The notes under the pieces: model-generated | Database searches by the model: none | What the model was told of the DNA's origin: nothing | The model's input: the letters and a program-made list of their open reading frames with translations, nothing else | NCBI GenBank assembly: GCA_963838385.1 | Contig: CAWIRE010000003.1 | Location: 620,001-684,000, forward strand | DNA from: DAHUYF01 sp963838385 | GTDB taxonomy: Bacteria; Pseudomonadota; Alphaproteobacteria; ATCC43930; CGMCC-115725 | Length of the DNA stretch: 64,000 bases | Direction of reading: 5' to 3' | Program-made: the position numbers and the translations under genes | Shown here: positions 42,365 to 50,763 of the stretch, piece by piece | How positions within the stretch are numbered: position 1 is the first letter of the stretch | Layout of the letters: each line of letters opens with the position of its first letter

Positions 42365-43566
42365 TCGCCGATCACGTCGCCGAAGGGCACCCACCGCTGG
42401 CCCTCGAAGCGGGCGAGCCGCATCTGCTTCAGCGGCGAGAAATCATGCGGGCCGGTATGGAGGCGGATGCCGGGCAGCAGCAGCGGCAGCGGCATGTCGA
42501 GGCTCGCCGCCTGCTTCATGATGTTCTCGCGCGAGAGATCGTTGCCGCATTGCTTCAGCAGCTGCACCAGCGTCTGCGCCACCGAATAGCCATAGACGTT
42601 GAAGCTGTCGCCGAGATTGCCCTCGGGATAGTACTTCTTCATGAAGGCGAGCCAGTCCTTCATCGCCGGGTCGTTCTGCCATTGCGGGTCGTTGGGGTCC
42701 TTGAGGTATTGGGCGGTGATGATGCCCTGGCCCTTCTCGAATCCCGCCGGCTGCATCACCGCCGAGACCGAGGTGGCGACGCTCATCAGGAATTGCAGCG
42801 GCTTCCAGCCGATGTCATAGGCCTTGCGGATCGCCTGCGCCGCGAATTTCGGCGTCGAGTTGTTGAACAGCACGGTGGCGCCCGAGCTCTGCAGGGTGAC
42901 GATCTGGCTGTCGAGCGTCGCATCCGTGACCTCGTAGGTCGCGACCGCGACGATCATCTTCTTCGCGGCCGCTTCGCCCAGCCCCTTGCGGAAGCCCGCG
43001 ACATAGTCGCGCCCGGCATCGTCGTTCTGGTAGAGCACGGCGACCTTGGCGTTGGGATCGTGCTGCAGCAGGTAGTGGCCGTAGATCGCGCCTTCCGCTT
43101 GGTAGTTGGGCTGCCAGCCGATGCTCCAGGGGAAATGCTCGGGATCGGCCCAGAAGGTGGCGCCCGAGGCCTGGAAGATCTGCGGCACCTTGTGCTCGTT
43201 GAGGTATTTGTGGACGACGGTGCCGGTGGGGGTGCCGAGGCTGGAGAAGATGAAGGCGACCTTCTGCTCCTCGACCAAGCGCCGCGTCTGCTCGAAGGTC
43301 TTGGGCGGCGAGTAGCTGTCGTCGAGGCTGATGAGGGTGATCTTGCGGCCGTTGACCCCGCCATGCTCGTTGAGCATGGCGAAATAGGCGAGCTCCGCCT
43401 TGCCGATGGCGCTGTAGGCCGAGGCCGGGCCGCTGAACGGCATGGTCTGGCCGATCCGGATCTCGCTGTCGCTCACTCCGGGCGCGTCCTGCGCCTGGGC
43501 CCGGGCCGGCAGCGCCGCCAGCGCCGTCATCGCGAGCACGAGCACCGATCGCTGCAATCGCCGCAT
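42361..43566 (-). CDS. ABC transporter substrate-binding protein (LivK/HAAT type)
   Basis: A 401-residue periplasmic binding protein with a signal peptide (VLVLAMTALAALPARAQA) and a type I fold: IRIGQTMPFSGPASAYS, GGVNGRKITLISLDDSYSPPKTFEQTRRLVEEQ, FSSLGTPTG. This is the branched-chain/hydrophobic amino acid uptake family, whose members also bind aromatic or dicarboxylic acids. The start follows GGGAGGGGAGA. No permease or ATPase genes are attached. Instead the stop overlaps leuC, linking it to hydroxyacid metabolism. Confidence 0.87.
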   Translation of the reverse strand: MRRLQRSVLVLAMTALAALPARAQAQDAPGVSDSEIRIGQTMPFSGPASAYSAIGKAELAYFAMLNEHGGVNGRKITLISLDDSYSPPKTFEQTRRLVEEQKVAFIFSSLGTPTGTVVHKYLNEHKVPQIFQASGATFWADPEHFPWSIGWQPNYQAEGAIYGHYLLQHDPNAKVAVLYQNDDAGRDYVAGFRKGLGEAAAKKMIVAVATYEVTDATLDSQIVTLQSSGATVLFNNSTPKFAAQAIRKAYDIGWKPLQFLMSVATSVSAVMQPAGFEKGQGIITAQYLKDPNDPQWQNDPAMKDWLAFMKKYYPEGNLGDSFNVYGYSVAQTLVQLLKQCGNDLSRENIMKQAASLDMPLPLLLPGIRLHTGPHDFSPLKQMRLARFEGQRWVPFGDVIGE

Positions 43567-43735
43567 TCTCCCCTCCCTCGTTGCGCCGCGCTTGCCGTCG
43601 CCCGCCGGGCCGGTCGCGCCTTTGTGCCGCCCCCTCATGGTGGTTCTTTTCCCCCGCCCTGGCAATGCGCCAATGCGGGCAACCGCTTCCCGCTGTCGTC
43701 CCAGCTGGCTCTTCCTGAGCTCGATAACCTCTCAA

Positions 43736-43846
43736 TCGTCATGGCCGGGCTTGTCCGGCTTGTCCCGGCCATCCACGTCGAGCAACGCACTGGTTGAGAC
43801 GCGTGGATGCCCGGGTCTCGGCCTTCGGCCGGCCCGGGCATGACGA
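43736..43846. repeat. Long imperfect palindrome, GTCATGGCCGGG family, copy 2
   Basis: TCGTCATGGCCGGGC at the left end pairs with the right-hand GCCCGGGCATGACGA, inner CCATCCACG pairs with CGTGGATG, and a CGGCCTTCGGCCG hairpin lies in the right half. It is related to the copy at 11374-11476 and sits between the divergent substrate-binding and MmgE/PrpD genes. The rest of 43567-43946 holds no gene that I can support. Confidence 0.75.
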
Positions 43847-43946
43847 TTGAAAAAGTAGCGTCCACCGAGCGAGCGACAGCAGCGCGAGAAGCTGGACGCC
43901 GCCCGGCCGTCGTGCCAGCCTTTGCTCTCCATCAGGGAGGACGGCA

Positions 43947-45395
43947 ATGACCACGGCGCCCGTGACCGCCGAGCTTGCCCGCCGCGCCGCGTCGCTGCGC
44001 CATGACGATCTGCCCGAGGAGATGCGGCTGCTCGCGCGCCAATGCCTGCTCGACTGGCTGGCGGTGACGCTGGCGGGATCGCGCGAGGAGCTGGCGCGCA
44101 TGCTGCTGGCCGAGGCGGAGGAGCAGGGCGGCACGCCCGCGGCCACGCTCATCGGCCAGCGCCTGCGTCTGCCGACACAGCAGGCGGCGCTGGTCAACGG
44201 CGCCGCCTCGCACGCGCTCGATTACGACGACGTCAACATGACCATGGGCGGCCATCCGACCGCGCCGCTGATGCCGGCGATCCTGGCGCTGGCCGAGGCG
44301 CGCGGCGCCGGCGGTGCGCAGGTGATCGCCGCTTTCGTCGCCGGCTACGAGACGGCCTGCCGCATCGGCGCGCTGGTGGCGCCCGGCCATTACGCCCGCG
44401 GCTTCCACAGCACCGCCACCATCGGCAGCTTCGGCGCCGCGGCGGCCGCGGCCAATCTCCTGGGCCTGGGCGCGGCGCGGACCGCCACCGCGCTCGGCAT
44501 CGCCGGGACCCAGGCGGCCGGGCTCAAATCCATGTTCGGCACCATGTGCAAGCCGCTCCATGCCGGCAAGGCGGCGCAGAACGGGCTGCTCGCCGCGGGC
44601 CTCGCCGCGCGCGGCTTCACCAGCCGCGACGATGTGCTGGAATGCGCCCAGGGCTTCGCCGAGACGCAAAGCCCCGACTTCCATCCCGAGCGCGCGCTGG
44701 CGCTGCCGCGCCGGGGCTGGCACCTCGCCGACAATCTCTTCAAGTACCATGCCGCCTGCTACCTGACGCACGCGCCGATCGAATGCGCCCGCGCGGTGCG
44801 CGCCACGCCCGGCTTCGAGCCGGCCGCGGTGCGGCGCGTGCTGCTGCGCGTCGAGCAGGGCGCCGCCCGGGTCTGCCACATCCCGGCGCCGCGCACCGGG
44901 CTCGAAGCCAAATTCTCGCTGCGCCTCGCCACCGCGATGGCGCTCGCCGGCATCGATACCGCGAGCCTCGACAGCTACGGCGACAAGACCGCCGCCGATC
45001 CGCGCCTCGTCGCCTTGCGCGACCGCGTCGAGGTCGAGTTCCGGCGCGACTGGCCGCACACGCTGGCCGAGCTCGAGGTGACGCTCGCCGATGGCAAGGT
45101 GCTGAGCGCGCGCCACGACAGCGGCGTGCCGGCCGACGATCTCGCGGCGCAAGGCCGGCGGCTGGCGGCGAAGTTCATGAGCCTTGCTGCGCCGGTGCTG
45201 GGCCGCCTCCAGGCGGAGCGGCTCGCGGCATCGGTTGCCGCCCTCGACCGCCTCGGCTCGATCGCGGAGCTGACGCGCCTCTGCGTGCCCGGGCTGAGGC
45301 GCGTCCTTACCCGCGCGTCACCTCGATCTCGTCGTAGCGCTTCCAGCGATAGACCAGCACCGAGACCAGCCAGCTCGCGGCGAAGACGGCGATGA
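43947..45395 (+). CDS. MmgE/PrpD family protein
   Basis: A 482-residue member of the 2-methylcitrate dehydratase/cis-aconitate decarboxylase fold. Conserved segments include CLLDWLAVTLAG, NGAASHALDYDDVN with the active-site Asp-Asp, GYETACRIG, GFHSTATIGSFGAAAAAA, and KPLHAGKAAQNG. Family members dehydrate methylcitrate or decarboxylate aconitate, and many have no known substrate. ATG 43947 follows AGGGAGGA. The C-terminal ~25 residues (RASPRSRRSASSDRPAP) are Arg/Ser-rich and overlap the convergent permease gene by 89 bases, so the natural stop may have been lost. Confidence 0.82.
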   Translation: MTTAPVTAELARRAASLRHDDLPEEMRLLARQCLLDWLAVTLAGSREELARMLLAEAEEQGGTPAATLIGQRLRLPTQQAALVNGAASHALDYDDVNMTMGGHPTAPLMPAILALAEARGAGGAQVIAAFVAGYETACRIGALVAPGHYARGFHSTATIGSFGAAAAAANLLGLGAARTATALGIAGTQAAGLKSMFGTMCKPLHAGKAAQNGLLAAGLAARGFTSRDDVLECAQGFAETQSPDFHPERALALPRRGWHLADNLFKYHAACYLTHAPIECARAVRATPGFEPAAVRRVLLRVEQGAARVCHIPAPRTGLEAKFSLRLATAMALAGIDTASLDSYGDKTAADPRLVALRDRVEVEFRRDWPHTLAELEVTLADGKVLSARHDSGVPADDLAAQGRRLAAKFMSLAAPVLGRLQAERLAASVAALDRLGSIAELTRLCVPGLRRVLTRASPRSRRSASSDRPAPRPASSRRRRR

Positions 45396-46365
45396 TGAGG
45401 AATCCGAGGCTGCCGGAATGGTCGCCCAGCGCGCCCACCCAGCGCCAGAAGCCGCCCTCGAGGCCGAGCTTCCGGGCGACGAGCCCGAGCGCCTCGATGC
45501 CGCCGATGACCACCGCCGCCATCACCGAGAGGAAGGTGATGGCGATGTTGTAGTAGAGCTTGCGCAGCGGCTTGGCGAAGGCCCAGCCATAGGCGCCCAG
45601 CATCAGCACGCCGTCGCTGGTGTCGACCAGCGACATGCCGGCGGTGAAGAGCGCGGGGAAGATCAGGATCGACCAGACCGGGAGCCCGTGCGCGGCCTCG
45701 GCGGCGGAGATGCCGAGCAGCCCGATCTCGGTCGCGGTGTCGAAGCCCAGGCCGAAGAGGAAGCCCAGCGGATACATCTGCCAGCTCGCGCCGATCAGAC
45801 GGAAGAGCGGGCGGAAGAGGCGGCCGAGCACGCCGCGCCCGGCCAGCAGCAGGTCGAGATCGGCCTCGACATAGCGCCCGCCGCGCTTCACCCGGCGGAA
45901 GGTGCGGTGGAGCTGGACGAGGACGACGAGATTGACCAGCGCGATGAGGAAGAGGAACCCGGCCGAGACGCCGGTGCCGATGAGGTCGCCGATGTCGCGC
46001 AGCGCCGCGAAGCGGCCCTGCAGCGCCACCGCCGCCAGCGCGATCGCCGCCGAGGCCAGCACCACCACGCTGGAATGGCCGAGCGAGAAGAAGAACCCGA
46101 CCCCCACCGGGCGCTGCCCCTGCTGCATCAGCTTGCGCGTGACGTTGTCGATGGCGGCGATGTGGTCGGCGTCGACCGCATGGCGCGCGCCGAAGCTGTA
46201 GGCCAGCAGCGCGGTGCCGAGCAGCACGGGATGGTCGCGGAAGGCGGCGAGCGCCCAGCCCCACGCGACGAGGTTGCCCGCGACGAGAACGAGATAGAGG
46301 CCCGCGAGCTTGCGGCGCAGGCTCCCCTCCCCATCCCTCAGCGCCGACCACACCGCCTGCAGCAT
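45307..46365 (-). CDS. Nickel/cobalt high-affinity permease (HoxN/NixA type)
   Basis: A 352-residue, eight-helix transporter of the NiCoT family. The diagnostic helix 2 motif is HAVDADHIAAIDN (HX4DH), with GFFFSLGHSSVV, LGFDTATEIGLL and LFTAGMSLVDTSDG. It imports Ni2+ or Co2+ across the inner membrane, and metal preference is not predictable here. ATG 46365 is the first methionine before the first helix. Cobalt would feed B12 synthesis for the ribonucleotide reductase in this window, which is an inference. Confidence 0.9.
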   Translation of the reverse strand: MLQAVWSALRDGEGSLRRKLAGLYLVLVAGNLVAWGWALAAFRDHPVLLGTALLAYSFGARHAVDADHIAAIDNVTRKLMQQGQRPVGVGFFFSLGHSSVVVLASAAIALAAVALQGRFAALRDIGDLIGTGVSAGFLFLIALVNLVVLVQLHRTFRRVKRGGRYVEADLDLLLAGRGVLGRLFRPLFRLIGASWQMYPLGFLFGLGFDTATEIGLLGISAAEAAHGLPVWSILIFPALFTAGMSLVDTSDGVLMLGAYGWAFAKPLRKLYYNIAITFLSVMAAVVIGGIEALGLVARKLGLEGGFWRWVGALGDHSGSLGFLIIAVFAASWLVSVLVYRWKRYDEIEVTRG

Positions 46366-46453
46366 GCCGCTCTCGACCCCCGGCGAGCCCGGCCTATAGG
46401 CAGGCCCGCGCCGGCGCGTCAAGGCGCGCCCTGGCGCAGGATGCGGAGCGCCC

Positions 46454-47290
46454 TCACAGCGCCGTGCGCACGTCCCAGAGCTCCGGAAACAGCCGGATCT
46501 CCAGCAGCCCGCGCAGATAGGCCACGCCCTGCGTCCCGCCGGTGCCGCGCTTGCCGCCGATGATGCGCTCCACCGTGGTGACGTGGCGAAAGCGCCATTG
46601 CCGGAAGGCGTCCTCGAGATCGACCAGCTCCTCGCCCAGCTCGTAGAGGTCCCAGTGATGCGCGGTGTCGCGATAGACCGCCAGCCACGCCGCCTCGACC
46701 GACGGGTGGGCCCGGTAGGGCGCGCTCCAGTCGCGCTCCAGCGCGGCATCGGCGATGGCGAGGCCGCGCCGGGCGAGCAGGCGGATCGCCTCGTCATAGA
46801 TGCTCGGCGCCTTCAGCACCGCCTCGAGCTCGGCGTGGATCTCGGCGCGGTGGCGGAACGGCGCCAGCAGCTCGGCGCGCTTGTTGCCGAGCAGGAACTC
46901 GATGGCGCGGTACTGGTGCGACTGGAAGCCCGAGGCGCGGCCGAGAAAGCCGCGGAAATCCATGTACTCGCTCGGCGTCAGCGTCGAGAGCACGTCCCAG
47001 GCCTGGATGAGCTGCGCCATGATGCGCGAGACCCGCGCCAGCATCTTGAAGGCGGGCGCCAGCTCGTCCTGCTGCAGCTGCCGGATCGCCGCCTTCAGCT
47101 CGTGGATCACCAGCTTCAGCCAAAGCTCGGTGGTCTGGTGCTGGATGATGAACAGCCACTCGTTGTGGTTGGGCGAGAGCGGGCGCTGCGCATCGAGCAG
47201 GCGGTCGAGCTGGAGATAATCGCCATAGCTCATCTCGCCGCTGAAATCGGTATGCGCGCCGCTGGGGTCGGAGGGGGGCTTCTTCGCCAT
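46454..47290 (-). CDS. kynA: Tryptophan 2,3-dioxygenase
   Basis: Heme enzyme opening the indole ring of L-tryptophan to N-formylkynurenine, 278 residues. It carries YGDYLQLDRLLDAQ, the NHNEWLFIIQHQTTELWLKL substrate region with the active-site His, FRGFLGRASGFQSHQYR, and YRDTAHHWDLYELGEELVDLED with the heme-ligand His. ATG 47290 has AAAGG eight bases upstream, and GTG 47323, overlapping the kynU stop, would add eleven residues. Third gene of an aminotransferase-kynU-kynA operon. Confidence 0.93.
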   Translation of the reverse strand: MAKKPPSDPSGAHTDFSGEMSYGDYLQLDRLLDAQRPLSPNHNEWLFIIQHQTTELWLKLVIHELKAAIRQLQQDELAPAFKMLARVSRIMAQLIQAWDVLSTLTPSEYMDFRGFLGRASGFQSHQYRAIEFLLGNKRAELLAPFRHRAEIHAELEAVLKAPSIYDEAIRLLARRGLAIADAALERDWSAPYRAHPSVEAAWLAVYRDTAHHWDLYELGEELVDLEDAFRQWRFRHVTTVERIIGGKRGTGGTQGVAYLRGLLEIRLFPELWDVRTAL

Positions 47291-47319
47291 GCGCGTCACC
47301 TTTGGCTGCTTGCGGCTGG

Positions 47320-48562
47320 TCACGTCACCGCCGCGCGACGGTGGAAGTCCGGCCGGTCCCAGGCGCCGGTCTTGAGGATATCGGCCAGCGCCGCGGCCGC
47401 GTCCCAGGCATCGACGAAGCGCGTGTAGAGCGGGGCGAAGCCGAAGCGCAGGATGTCGGGGGCGCGGAAATCGCCGACGATGCCGCGGGCGATCAGCGCC
47501 TGCATCACCGGCCAGCCCGACGCGTGGCGGAAGCTCACCTGGCTGCCGCGGCGCTCGCGCTCGCGCGGCGTCAGCAGGCCGAGCCCCAGCCCCGCCGCCG
47601 CCTGCTCGACCGCGAGGATGAAGGTCTCGGTCAGCAGCAGCGATTTCTCGCGCAGCACCGCCGGCTCGGCGCCGAGCAGCACGTCGACCCCGGCCTCGAG
47701 CGCGGCCAGCGACAGCACCGGCGGCGTGCCGCAGGCATAGCGGCCGATGCCGGGCGCGGGGCGGTAGCCGGGTGCGAAGGCGAAAGGCTCGGCATGGCCG
47801 AGCCAGCCCGAGAGCGGCTGCTGGAAGCGCTCCTGGTGGCGCGGCGCCACCCAGACGAAGGCCGGCGCGCCGGGTCCGCCATTCAGATATTTATAGCCGC
47901 AGCCGACGGCGAAATCGGCGCCGGCGGCGGTGAGGTCGACCGGCACGGCGCCGGCGCTGTGCGCGAGATCCCACAGCATCAGCGCGCCCTTCGCCTGCGC
48001 CGCCCGGGTGATCGCCGCCAGGTCGTGCATCGCGCCGCTGCGGTAGTTGACCTGCGTCAGCATCACCACGGCGGTCTCGGCGTCGATCGCGCCCGCGATC
48101 GCCTCGCCGTCGACCAGGCGCAGCCGGTGCCGGCCGCCGAGGAGCCCGATCAAGCCTTCCGCCATATAGAGGTCGGTCGGGAAGTTCTCGCGCTCGGACA
48201 GGATGACGCTGCGGCCGGGATTGAGCCTGAGCGCCGCCGCCAGCACCTTGAAGAGGTTGATCGAGGTCGAAATCCGCCACCACTACCTCGCCGGGCCCGG
48301 CGCCGATCAGGCGCGCGATCTTGTCGCCGACGCGGCGCGGCAGGTCGACCCAGCCATGCTTGTTCCAGCTGGTGATGAGGTCGTGCCCCCATTGGCGCTC
48401 GATGAGCTCGGCGAGCCGCGCCGGGGTCGCGCGCGGCAGCGCCCCCAGCGAGTTGCCGTCGAGATAGACGCGGCCCTCGGGCAGCGCGAATTCCTCGCGC
48501 AGCGCGGCGAGCGGATCCTGCGCATCGAGCGCGGCGCAGGCGGCGCGATCGAGGCGGCTCAC
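47320..48562 (-). pseudogene. kynU: Kynureninase, frame interrupted once
   Basis: PLP enzyme cleaving kynurenine to anthranilate and alanine. The N-terminal part reads MSRLDRAACAALDAQDPL to GPGEVVVAD, and the frame breaks near 48271, where one extra base (GGATTTCG for GGATTCG) separates it from STSINLFKVLAAALRLNPGR and the rest. That includes VMLTQVNYRSG, WDLAHSAGA and the Schiff-base region GCGYKYLNGGPG. The corrected chain is 413 residues. GTG 48562 overlaps the aminotransferase stop and the stop overlaps an alternative kynA start. Motifs are intact, so sequence error is likely. Confidence 0.88.
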
Positions 48563-49747
48563 GGCGCGGCCCCGCCGGCGAGCCGCCGCGCCAGATGCAC
48601 GATCCGCCGCCCCGCCTCGGCCAGCAGCGCATCGGGCAGGCTGAGCGCGAGGCGGAGATGGCCCACGACGCCCGGCCCGAAGCCGTCGCAGGGCAGCGCC
48701 GCGACCGCTTGCTCTTCGAGGAGCATGCGCGCGAAAACCTCGCTCTCGAGGCCGGTGCCGCGGATGTCCAGCAGCACGAACATGCCGCCCTCGGGCGGGA
48801 TCGCCCGGCAGCGCGGCGCTTCGGCCAGGATGCCGGAAAGCAGCGCGGCGCGGTGCCGGTAATCCGCCGTGAGCGCCGCCGCCTCCGGCAGATCGGTCTC
48901 GAGCGCCTCGAGCGCGCCGAGCTGGATGAAGGGCGGGCCGCCATAGAGCATGCAGAGCAGCAGGTTGAAGAGATGCGGTACCAGCGCCGCGGGCCCGACG
49001 ATCCAGCCGAGGCGGAATCCCGGCATCGCATGCGATTTGGAGAGGCTCGAGACCACCACCGTGCGTTCGGCCATGTCGGGCAGGCTGCGCGGGCTCAGAT
49101 GCGGCCGGGCGAAGGCGAGGTCCTCATAGACCTCGTCGGAGAGCAGCCAGAGATCGTGGCGCCGGGCGAGCGCCGCGATGGCCTCGATCTCGGCGCGGGT
49201 GAAGACCGCGCCGGTCGGGTTGTGCGGGCTGTTGAGCCAGAGCACGCGCGTCCGCGGCGTCACCGCCTCAGCCAGCGCCGCAAGATCGGGGTGGAAGCCC
49301 GCTTCTGGCCGCAGCGGCACCGCGACCAGCCGGGCGCCGGCGGCGGCGGCCACCGCCTCATAGGTGGCGTAGGTCGGCTCCATCGCGATCACCTCGTCGC
49401 CGGGCCCGGCGAGGCATTGCAGCGCAGCATAAAGCCCGGCCTGGGTTCCCGGCACCACCGCCACATTGTCTATGGAGGTCGGCGTGCCGCTGCGGCGCTC
49501 GACCCGTGCGGCGATGGCGGCGCGCAGCTCCGGCAGGCCGATGATCGGCGAATAGCCGGTCCTGTGGCTCCTGAGCGCCGCGACCGTCGCCGCGATGACC
49601 GCCTCGGGCGGGCTGCTGGTCGGGGTCGCCGACGGTGAGGAGCAGCACGTCGCGGCCCTGGGCGCGCTGGCGCAGCGCGTCGAAATGCACGCTCCAGGCC
49701 CGGGCGCCCCTGCCGGCGATGCGGCCGACCAGCGGCGAGAACTGCAT
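48559..49747 (-). pseudogene. PLP-dependent class I aminotransferase, frame interrupted once
   Basis: A fold-type I aminotransferase. It begins MQFSPLVGRIAGRGARAW and LTVGDPDQ, breaks near 49613 by one extra base, then continues PPEAVIAATVAAL, GTQAGLYAAL, LNSPHNPTGAV, LLSDEVYEDL and VVSSLSKSHAMPGFRLGW with the PLP Lys. The corrected length is 395 residues. GAGGAGAGG precedes ATG 49747. Being first in an operon with kynU and kynA, it may transaminate kynurenine, tryptophan or a product, but specificity is unproven. Confidence 0.82.
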
Positions 49748-49878
49748 GAGCCTCTCCTCGGCCGGCATGAGGTTATCGCAGGTCAGAGACGAGCCTAGCT
49801 GCTGGCGCCCGGCTGGAAAAGCGATCCGACATGCCTCTAGACTGGTGGCCACACGGGGCAGATCGAAGGATGGTCGCG

Positions 49879-50757
49879 ATGGAGAACCACTACGACCGCG
49901 CCGCCGAGGATCTCGGCAACATCGTCGCGCTGGAGCACGTCAACGTGCTGATCCCCGACCAGCGGCTGGCGACGATCTTCTATGTCAGCGGCCTCGGCCT
50001 GACGCGCGACCCCTATCTCATGACCGGCGTCGACAACATGTGGGTCAATGTCGGCCGCAGCCAGTTCCACATGCCGACCGGCAATCCGCAGGTGGTGCGC
50101 GGCCATGTCGGGCTGGTGCTGCCCGACCGCGAGGCGCTGCTCCATCGCCTGGCGGGCGTGCGCAAGGATCTCGACGGCACGCGCTTCGCCTTTGCCGAGC
50201 GCAACGCCTATGTCGAGGCGACCTCGCCCTGGGGCAACCGGCTGCGCTGCTACGCGCCCGATCCCGCCTTCGGCCGCATCCGGCTCGGCATGCCCTATGT
50301 CGAGTTCGAGGTGCCGCCCGGCACCGCCGCGGGCATCGCGCGCTTCTATCGCGAGATCCTGGCGGCGCCGGCCAGCGAGGGCGAGGACGGGCAGGGGCGG
50401 TTTGCCCGTTGCTCGGTCGGCCACCATCAGGTCTTCCTCTATCGCGAGACCGACCGGCCCCAGCCGCCCTATGACGGCCACCACATCCAGATCTACCTCG
50501 CCGATTTCTCCGGCCCTCATCGCAAGCTTAAGGAGCGCGGGCTGGTGTTCGAGGAAAGCGACCAGTGGCAATACCGCTTCAAGGACATCGTCGATCTCGA
50601 GAGCGGCAGGCTGCTCTTCACCGTCGAGCACGAGGTTCGCAGCATGACCCATCCGCTCTATGCGCGGCCGCTGGTCAACCGCAACCCGGCGCAGACCAAC
50701 CGCAAATTCGCGCCCGGACACGAGGATCGGCGCTGGGCCATGGCCTATGGGGAATAG
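49879..50757 (+). CDS. VOC-superfamily protein (glyoxalase/extradiol dioxygenase fold)
   Basis: A 292-residue two-module vicinal-oxygen-chelate protein: ALEHVNVLIPDQRLATIFYVSGLG at the start, FHMPTGNPQVVRGHVGLVLPD, YVEATSPWGNRLRCYAP, then a second module with YVEFEVPPGTAAGIARFYREIL and DGHHIQIYLADFSGPHRKL. His and Glu residues suitable for metal binding are present, but the exact enzyme is unclear. ATG 49879 is preferred because AAGG lies nine bases before it, and ATG 49870 is an alternative. It precedes a flavin monooxygenase-like gene by 6 bases, suggesting ring-cleavage chemistry. Confidence 0.72.
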   Translation: MENHYDRAAEDLGNIVALEHVNVLIPDQRLATIFYVSGLGLTRDPYLMTGVDNMWVNVGRSQFHMPTGNPQVVRGHVGLVLPDREALLHRLAGVRKDLDGTRFAFAERNAYVEATSPWGNRLRCYAPDPAFGRIRLGMPYVEFEVPPGTAAGIARFYREILAAPASEGEDGQGRFARCSVGHHQVFLYRETDRPQPPYDGHHIQIYLADFSGPHRKLKERGLVFEESDQWQYRFKDIVDLESGRLLFTVEHEVRSMTHPLYARPLVNRNPAQTNRKFAPGHEDRRWAMAYGE

Positions 50758-50763
50758 CGGCCG

